Of a DNA stretch of 6,825 nucleotides, positions 1 to 4,435 are shown piece by piece. A model generated the notes under the pieces. It did not search any database. It was given only the letters and a program-made list of their open reading frames with translations, and was not told where the DNA came from. Source of the DNA: Zoogloeaceae bacterium (GTDB lineage: Bacteria; Pseudomonadota; Gammaproteobacteria; Burkholderiales; Rhodocyclaceae); contig SSSX01000892.1 in NCBI GenBank assembly GCA_015657735.1, positions 1-6,825 on the forward strand. The letters run 5' to 3'. Made by a program: the position numbers and the translations under genes. Numbering within the stretch: the first letter of the stretch is position 1; the number at the start of each line of letters is the position of its first letter.

Positions 1-1
1 G

Positions 2-886
2 CAGATCCGCTACTTCCTCGCCGTTGCCGAGACTGGCAGCTTCTCGCTCGCGGCGACCCGGCTGTTCGTCGCCCAGCCGGCGCTGAGCCGGCAGATCGCC
101 CGGATGGAGGCCGAGCTGGGTTTTGCGTTGTTCGTGCGCGAGCCGCGGGGCGTGGTGCTGACGCCGGCAGGCGAGTTGTTCCGGGAGCGCGCCGCCGGTG
201 TCGAGGCGCTGCTCGGCGCGGCGGCGGAGGATGCGCGCCGGCTCGATCAGGGCGAGTCGGGCGTGCTGCGGCTGCTGCATTCCAGTTCGCTGCCGGTCGC
301 CGGGGCGCTGCTGGCGAGCCTGCAGTCGTTTTGCGTGGCGGCGCCGGCTGCGCGGGTCGATCTGGATCGGCTGTCGTCGGAGGTTCAGGTTGCGGAGATC
401 GCCGCCGGGCGGGCCGACGTGGGGCTGGCGCGGATGCCGGTGTTGCGTCGCGATCCGGCCGTTCAGTTCGTGCCGCTGGCCGACGAGCGGCTATGGGTAG
501 CGATGCCGGCGGATCACGCGTTGGCGGCTCGCGACAGCGTGCTGCTCGCCGAACTGGCGGCTGAGCCTTTTGTGTCGGCGGTGCACCGGGAACGGGGCGG
601 GCTGGCGCGGCGGGTCACCGACCTGTGCCTGCAGCGTGGGTTTGTGCCGCGTCTGGCGGCGGTGATTTCGCGCAAGACCTCGATGCTCGATCTGGTGTGC
701 GCGGGCTTCGGGATCGCGGTGATTCCGGCGGGCATGGCGCGGCTGGCGCCGCCGGGCGTGCGCCTGCGCCCGCTGGGGGACGAGGACGCCAGCGCCGGGG
801 CGGCGATCCTGCTCAGGCAGAATCCGTCGCCGCTGGCGTTGCGGTTTTCGGCCTTGTGCCGCGAGGCGTGGATGGCGACGGGCTAA
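2..886 (+). CDS. LysR-family transcriptional regulator (5' end cut by window)
   Basis: DNA-binding transcription factor of the LysR family, acting in the cytoplasm; the inducer and targets cannot be read from the sequence. The reading frame is open from base 2, giving 294 visible residues. LysR proteins are usually about 300 residues, so only a few N-terminal residues are missing. Visible residues 1-60 form the winged helix-turn-helix: FLAVAETGSFSLAATRLF, then AQPALSRQIARMEAELG as the recognition helix region, then LTPAG. The co-inducer-binding domain follows from about residue 87, with the family signatures GRADVGLAR (visible residues 136-144) and GFGIAVIP (visible residues 235-242). The ATG at 104 lies inside the helix-turn-helix and is not the true start. 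It ends in TAA at 884-886, overlapping the stop of the convergent exonuclease-like gene. LysR genes often lie divergent to their target, which would be upstream of this window. Family certain, function unknown. Confidence 0.93.
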   Translation, partial: QIRYFLAVAETGSFSLAATRLFVAQPALSRQIARMEAELGFALFVREPRGVVLTPAGELFRERAAGVEALLGAAAEDARRLDQGESGVLRLLHSSSLPVAGALLASLQSFCVAAPAARVDLDRLSSEVQVAEIAAGRADVGLARMPVLRRDPAVQFVPLADERLWVAMPADHALAARDSVLLAELAAEPFVSAVHRERGGLARRVTDLCLQRGFVPRLAAVISRKTSMLDLVCAGFGIAVIPAGMARLAPPGVRLRPLGDEDASAGAAILLRQNPSPLALRFSALCREAWMATG

Positions 887-1515
887 CTCCCCCGCAGCCA
901 CTTGCGGCTGCTCTGGGTGTCGAGGAGATCGGCGGGGGTGGCGAGGCCCTGGGCGCTGGCCCGGGTCAGCACGACCTGATGCAGCTGGGCGACGGCGAGC
1001 GCGTCGAGGAGTGCGTCGCGGTGCCCGAGGCGATCGATGCCGAAGGCTGCCAGCCAGACGTCCATGCGGGCCTGGCCGCCGATGCGCTCGGGGAACAGGC
1101 TGGGCAGCAGCACCATGAGGTCGAGCCATTCGAGTTCGGGGAGGCGGCCGAGGTGCTGCTCGAAGGCGCGTTCGAGGCTGCCCTGGTTGAACTGCGCGTT
1201 GAAGACCACCACCGGGGCGCGGGCGATGAAGCGCAGCAGTCCGATCAGCGCGTCGGCCGGGGTGTCGCCGAGGCGCGCGTGGAAGGCGTCGGCCGGGTGC
1301 ACCAGGCCGCGGTTGATGGCTACGGCGCCGACCGCCAGCAGGCGCGGGGCGCCGCCGTCGGTGCCGACTTCGGCATTGACGACCGCGTAGCGGGTTTCAT
1401 AGTGGGCGCGCGTGAGGTCGGGCGCGGCCTGGGCAGCGACGGCGTCGAGCGCGCTTTGCTGGGCGGCGCTGAGGGCCGGACCGCCGCCGGGCAGGAATCG
1501 GGAGAGCCAGTTCAT
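883..1515 (-). CDS. DnaQ/PolC-type 3'-5' exonuclease-like protein with altered catalytic motifs
   Basis: A 210-residue protein with the RNase H-like exonuclease fold of the DnaQ (DEDDh) family, which removes nucleotides from 3' ends using two metals held by four acidic residues. The motifs can be placed: motif I at VVNAEVG (N47, E49), motif II at VVFNAQFN (N106, N110), motif III at GHRDALLDALAVAQ (H165, D171). Family norms are D-x-E in motif I, [HN]-N-A-x-F-D in motif II and H-x4-D in motif III. Here both the motif I and the motif II aspartates are asparagine (codons AAT and AAC). The residue four before-plus-one of D171 is R166, with H165 displaced by one. E49 and D171 remain. Nuclease activity is therefore doubtful. 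The ATG at 1515 is chosen because it lies 5 bases after the stop of the upstream DUF294 gene, which implies translational coupling; the frame stays open further upstream only inside that gene. No clear Shine-Dalgarno is visible. The alternative is an active but divergent enzyme. Confidence 0.82.
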   Translation of the reverse strand: MNWLSRFLPGGGPALSAAQQSALDAVAAQAAPDLTRAHYETRYAVVNAEVGTDGGAPRLLAVGAVAINRGLVHPADAFHARLGDTPADALIGLLRFIARAPVVVFNAQFNQGSLERAFEQHLGRLPELEWLDLMVLLPSLFPERIGGQARMDVWLAAFGIDRLGHRDALLDALAVAQLHQVVLTRASAQGLATPADLLDTQSSRKWLRGS

Positions 1516-1520
1516 GGTCG

Positions 1521-3428
1521 TCAGATCTGATAATCCAGCTTGAGTCGGAGTTGAATCTTGCGCGCCTGGCGAAAGGCTTCCTTCAGAATGCGGCGGTCGA
1601 GCTCGTTGAGATCGTCGGGTTTGACCCGGTTGTCGCCCGGTGCGCCGTGGTCGGTGTCGAGGTGCTGGTGGCGCAGGCGCAGCAGCTGGATGAAGTGGAA
1701 GCCGTCGGCCATCGCCGACAGTTCTTCGGCCGGCATGCCGATCCGCAGGCCGGCCTGGCGCAGGCGCTGGGCGGTGCTGGTGGCTTCGACGCCGGTGCGC
1801 AGGGCCAGCACGCGGGCGGCATCGACGAACAGGCGGGCGCCGAACTTTTTGAGGTCGATGGTGCCGGGGTGGCGCGGGTCGTCGTCGGTGACGAAATCGC
1901 GGATCTTGCCCAGCGGCGGCGCCACGTCGAGGGCGTTGGTGGCCATCGCCTTGAGGAAGGCGGGGTTGCCGCCGGTCAGCGCGAGCAGCCAGTGGCGCAG
2001 CTTGTGGGCCAGCTTGTCGTCGCCGAACAGGACCCGGAAGTCGAAGAAGATGGTGGCATTGAGCAGCGCCTCGGGGTGCGGCTCGCGGATCCAGGTGCCG
2101 AATTTTTCGCGCCATTCGTCGAAGGTCAGGCACAGCTCGGGGTTGCTGGCCATGATGTTGCCTTCGCACAGCGGGAAGCCGCAGGCGGCGAGATCGTTGT
2201 TCACGTCGCGGGCGAAGTCGAGCAGGCGCAGCTTGAGCGGTTCCTTGTCGGCCCATTCGGGCAGCACGTAGAGGATTCCGTTGTCCTGGTCGGTGGATAG
2301 CGTCTGCTCGTGGCGGCCTTCGGAGCCGAAGGCGAGCCAGGCGTATTCGACGCCGTAGAGATCGTGGCGGTCGAGGTTGAGTTCGACGATGCGGCGGGTC
2401 AGTGCGTCGTTGAGGGCGGAGATGAACTGGGTCAGCTGTTCGGCGCCGATGCCCTGCGCCAGCAGGTTGAGCGCCAGCTGGCGGATGTCGCGGCTGGCGC
2501 GCTGCAGCGCGGCGACGTCGGCCGCGCTTTCGATGCCGGAACGGATCTGGCGCAGGCTGATGCGCTGCAGCGCGAACAGGTCGCGCTCCGACACCACGCC
2601 CTTGAGGGTGTCCTCGCTATCGACGACCAGAATGTGGCGCACGCCGTGGGTGGCCATCTCGAGGGCCGCGTCGTAGGCGCTGGCGGTGCCACTCAGGGTG
2701 TGGGGCGGGGCGGTCATCACCTCGGCGATCGGCCGGCTCAGGTCGAAACCCGGCAGCACGATGCGCTTCAGGATGTCGCTCTGGGTGAGCACGCCGACCG
2801 GCTTGCCGTCCTCGCCAGCCACCGCCAGGCAGCCGACGCCGGCGTCGGCCATCCGTTCGAGGGCGCTGCGGGTGGCGAGCGCGGGGGCGACGAAGACCGG
2901 CGCCTTCTTGACCAGATTGGACAGCGAGGTGGTCATCGTCTGCTGCTCGGCGGCGCGCTGCGAGAACTGCGCCTGCAGCTGTTCGCGCGACTGGCTCATC
3001 AGGCTGGCGATGTAGCGGGTGCAGAACAGCTGGAAGGTCGGGCTGAGTTCCTGCAGCCGGAGGAAGTCGGCCACCGGCAGCAGGAAGCAGTAGCAATCCT
3101 CGACGGCGATGTGGAGGTTGGTCGACGGACGCCCGGCCGAGATCGCGCCGATCGGGAAACCCTCGCCGGGACCGAGGGTCAGCGTGGTGTATTCGGTGAG
3201 GGCGACGCCCACGTGGCGGGCCTGCACCTTGCCGCGATAGACGATGTAGAAGTAATTCGGCGGCCCGTCGTCGGGCGACAGGATCTGGGAATTGGGCGGA
3301 TAGTAGGCGGTCGCCAGCCGTTCGCCGAGGAAGCGCATGGCTTCGGCTTCCATGCGGTCGAAGGGCGCGTGGCGGCGCAGGAACTCGAGGTTGGTGCGGA
3401 TCAGGGTGTCGGCGGCGGTGGTTTCCAT
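1521..3428 (-). CDS. cNMP-binding-like / CBS pair / DUF294 nucleotidyltransferase signalling protein
   Basis: A cytoplasmic multidomain protein of 635 residues, the usual length for this family. Residues about 15-130 resemble a cyclic-nucleotide-binding beta-roll (ILSPDDGPPNYFYIVYRGKV, then GPGEGF), but the phosphate-binding segment reads GAISAGRPSTNLHIA and lacks the Glu and Arg that hold cAMP in CRP, so the ligand is uncertain. Residues about 172-289 form two CBS motifs (VGVLTQSDILKRI and KGVVSERDLFALQ), which commonly bind adenosine nucleotides. Residues about 310-450 are the DUF294 nucleotidyltransferase, related to the GlnD family, with an intact signature from G368-S369 through R372 and E374 to D380-x-D382. 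Residues about 480-630 are the DUF294 C-terminal helical domain. Known family members are predicted to transfer a nucleotide to a protein or small molecule, but the substrate is not known. It is the first gene of an operon with the exonuclease-like gene. The ATG at 3428 gives a full N-terminus but has only a weak ribosome binding site. Confidence 0.92.
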   Translation of the reverse strand: METTAADTLIRTNLEFLRRHAPFDRMEAEAMRFLGERLATAYYPPNSQILSPDDGPPNYFYIVYRGKVQARHVGVALTEYTTLTLGPGEGFPIGAISAGRPSTNLHIAVEDCYCFLLPVADFLRLQELSPTFQLFCTRYIASLMSQSREQLQAQFSQRAAEQQTMTTSLSNLVKKAPVFVAPALATRSALERMADAGVGCLAVAGEDGKPVGVLTQSDILKRIVLPGFDLSRPIAEVMTAPPHTLSGTASAYDAALEMATHGVRHILVVDSEDTLKGVVSERDLFALQRISLRQIRSGIESAADVAALQRASRDIRQLALNLLAQGIGAEQLTQFISALNDALTRRIVELNLDRHDLYGVEYAWLAFGSEGRHEQTLSTDQDNGILYVLPEWADKEPLKLRLLDFARDVNNDLAACGFPLCEGNIMASNPELCLTFDEWREKFGTWIREPHPEALLNATIFFDFRVLFGDDKLAHKLRHWLLALTGGNPAFLKAMATNALDVAPPLGKIRDFVTDDDPRHPGTIDLKKFGARLFVDAARVLALRTGVEATSTAQRLRQAGLRIGMPAEELSAMADGFHFIQLLRLRHQHLDTDHGAPGDNRVKPDDLNELDRRILKEAFRQARKIQLRLKLDYQI

Positions 3429-3440
3429 GGACTCGGCACG

Positions 3441-3476
3441 ATGGGCGGATCAAACATGCAAATTTACTCCGCCCAT
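3441..3476. repeat. Perfect 9-bp inverted repeat, candidate operator
   Basis: ATGGGCGGA (3441-3449) and TCCGCCCAT (3468-3476) are perfect reverse complements separated by an 18-base AT-rich spacer. One arm lies between the candidate -35 and -10 of the minus-strand operon; the other lies just downstream of its predicted start. This placement suits a repressor or autoregulatory site. If transcription starts nearer 3480, the same sequence could instead form a leader hairpin. No known operator is recognised. Confidence 0.5.
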
Positions 3477-3489
3477 GCCCCGGCGTCAT
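3461..3489 (-). promoter_or_regulatory. Candidate sigma-70 promoter of the DUF294-exonuclease operon
   Basis: Read on the minus strand, ATGACG (3489-3484) resembles a -35 box (4 of 6 to TTGACA). It is separated by exactly 17 bp from TAAATT (3466-3461), a -10-like box (4 of 6 to TATAAT). Transcription would begin near 3454, giving a leader of about 25 bases before the ATG at 3428. The element sits in a short AT-rich patch in otherwise GC-rich DNA. The match is moderate and by eye only. Confidence 0.4.
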
Positions 3490-3543
3490 GATCTGGAGCA
3501 AGAATCCGGTGCTTCGCGGGGCTTTCGCGCCGCCCGTCGCGGC

Positions 3544-3573
3544 TACAATCCGGCGACCCCACCCGATCAGGAA
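3544..3573 (+). promoter_or_regulatory. Candidate -10 element and ribosome binding site of the carboxylesterase gene
   Basis: TACAAT at 3544-3549 matches the -10 consensus at 5 of 6 positions, in the context GGCTACAATC. No convincing -35 is seen 16-18 bp upstream. A CAGGAA ribosome binding site lies at 3568-3573, with AGGA (3569-3572) six bases before the ATG at 3579. The leader would be only about 20-25 bases, so no riboswitch fits here. Confidence 0.5.
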
Positions 3574-3578
3574 TCGCC

Positions 3579-4256
3579 ATGACCGCCGCCCTTCTTCCCG
3601 CCGTCGAAATCAGCACCGCGCCGCAGCCGACCCACGCCGTCATCTGGATGCACGGCCTCGGCGCCGACGGTCACGACTTCGAGCCGGTGGTCGACGAACT
3701 CGACCTCGACCGCCTGCCGCCGACCCGCTTCGTCTTTCCGCACGCCCCCGAGCGTGCGGTGACGATCAATGGCGGCTACGTCATGCGCGCCTGGTACGAC
3801 ATCCTGACCACCGATTTTTCCGGACGGCGCGAGGACGCGGCCGGAGTGGTCGAATCGGCTGCGCAGGTCGAGGCGCTGATCGCCCGCGAGAACGCCCGCG
3901 GCATTCCCGACAGCCGCATCGTGCTGGCCGGCTTCTCGCAGGGCGGGGCGATCGCGCTGTACACCGCGCTGCGTCATCCGCAGCGGCTGGCCGGCGTGCT
4001 GGCGCTGTCCACTTACCTGCCGCTGGCCGACCGCTTTGCCGCCGGGGCCGCCGCCGCCAACCGCGATGTGCCGATCTTCATGGCCCACGGGGTGGCCGAC
4101 CCGGTGGTGCCGCACGACTTCGGCCGCCGGTCGGCGGACTTTCTGGCGGCCGCCGGGTATCCGCTGGCGTGGCGCAGCTACCGGATGGAGCATTCGCTGT
4201 GCCTCGACGAAATCCGCGACATCGAGGATTGGCTGGCGCGTGTGCTGGCGGCATAG
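3579..4256 (+). CDS. estB: Alpha/beta-hydrolase carboxylesterase (phospholipase/carboxylesterase family)
   Basis: A soluble cytoplasmic serine hydrolase of 225 residues, normal for the bacterial carboxylesterase 2 (EstB) and acyl-protein-thioesterase-like family, which hydrolyses short carboxylic esters. The oxyanion-side motif HGLGADGHDF is at residues 25-34. The nucleophile elbow is G118-F-S120-Q-G122. The acid is D174 in HGVADPVVP and the base is H205 in YRMEHSL, so the catalytic triad is complete. FVFPHAPERAVTINGG (51-66) and MRAWYDI (69-75) are also family hallmarks. There is no signal peptide or membrane segment. The start is fixed by the AGGA ribosome binding site six bases upstream and by agreement with family N-termini. 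It is a single gene, divergent from the DUF294 operon. The following giant gene has its own promoter-like region. The physiological substrate cannot be told; the symbol follows the family name rather than a proven orthologue. Confidence 0.9.
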   Translation: MTAALLPAVEISTAPQPTHAVIWMHGLGADGHDFEPVVDELDLDRLPPTRFVFPHAPERAVTINGGYVMRAWYDILTTDFSGRREDAAGVVESAAQVEALIARENARGIPDSRIVLAGFSQGGAIALYTALRHPQRLAGVLALSTYLPLADRFAAGAAAANRDVPIFMAHGVADPVVPHDFGRRSADFLAAAGYPLAWRSYRMEHSLCLDEIRDIEDWLARVLAA

Positions 4257-4352
4257 GCGCGGTGGCCCTCACGGCGCCATTCTTCTGTCAGGTTTTTTTA
4301 CAATTTTTATTCGGAAATCTGACCGGGGCTTGTTTTTCCTCACTTTTTTTTG

Positions 4353-4369
4353 CAGGCATCAAATTTGCA
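4353..4369 (+). promoter_or_regulatory. Candidate sigma-54 (RpoN) promoter for the giant repeat gene
   Basis: AGGCAT (4354-4359), five bases, then TTGCA (4365-4369) fits the sigma-54 pattern TGGCAC-N5-TTGCA: 4 of 6 in the -24 box, including the invariant GG (4355-4356), and 5 of 5 in the -12 box, including GC (4367-4368). The GG and GC dinucleotides are separated by the required 10 bases. The start would lie near 4380, about 56 bases before the ATG. The bendable T-tract DNA upstream suits activator looping. Found by eye; such matches can occur by chance. Confidence 0.45.
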
Positions 4370-4391
4370 GATGTATCCCCTGAATAGGCTG

Positions 4392-4409
4392 CGCGGGCTC
4401 GAGCCCGTG
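4392..4409 (+). promoter_or_regulatory. GC hairpin in the leader of the giant gene
   Basis: Bases 4392-4398 pair with 4403-4409 around a TCGA tetraloop. This is a 7-bp stem with one G-U pair, centred on the perfect palindrome CGGGCTCGAGCCCG. No T-run follows, so it is not a standard terminator. It lies between the candidate start site and the ribosome binding site and may shape or protect the leader RNA. Confidence 0.5.
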
Positions 4410-4424
4410 GCTTTCCAAACGAGT

Positions 4425-4430
4425 AGGGGA
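4425..4430 (+). promoter_or_regulatory. Ribosome binding site of the giant gene
   Basis: AGGGGA lies five bases before the ATG at 4436. An in-frame TAG at 4424-4426 overlaps it, so no earlier start is possible in this frame. This fixes the start codon. The same six bases are perfectly complementary to TCCCCT at 4376-4381. Confidence 0.85.
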
Positions 4431-4435
4431 CGATC

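Larger units (their letters stand above)
4257..4435. other. AT-rich intergenic region with T-tracts
   Basis: This 179-base gap contrasts sharply with its GC-rich surroundings. It holds runs of T at 4293-4299 (7), 4304-4308 (5), 4333-4337 (5) and 4344-4351 (8). A loose 5-bp inverted repeat, GTCAG (4287-4291) and CTGAC (4319-4323), flanks the first two. A GGCGC/GCGCC stem (4256-4260 with 4274-4278) lies near the end of the carboxylesterase gene, but its T-run starts 14 bases later, so it is a poor intrinsic terminator. Upstream regulatory DNA for the giant gene is the likeliest role. No small gene is supported. Confidence 0.6.

Noticed and set aside
1516..2256. Upstream extension of the exonuclease-like frame to 2256
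   Set aside because: The extension lies wholly inside the DUF294 gene in another frame and is R/P/A-rich shadow sequence; homology begins at MNWLSRF (1515).
625..3491. Long + strand frames at 625-1530, 1551-2300 and 2310-3491
   Set aside because: They lie antisense to the well-recognised exonuclease-like and DUF294 genes and show no domain features of their own.
4256..4299. Intrinsic terminator after the carboxylesterase gene
   Set aside because: The GGCGC/GCGCC stem is only 5 bp with a 13-base loop, and the T-run begins 14 bases after it, too far for a standard terminator.
4338..4354. A second sigma-54-like site at CCTCAC...TTGCA
   Set aside because: It lacks the invariant GG of the -24 box and the spacing is off by one.
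4371..4435. A cyclic-di-GMP (GEMM) or other riboswitch in the leader of the giant gene
   Set aside because: I looked for GEMM consensus blocks and found none; only a simple hairpin and a short complementary pair are present.
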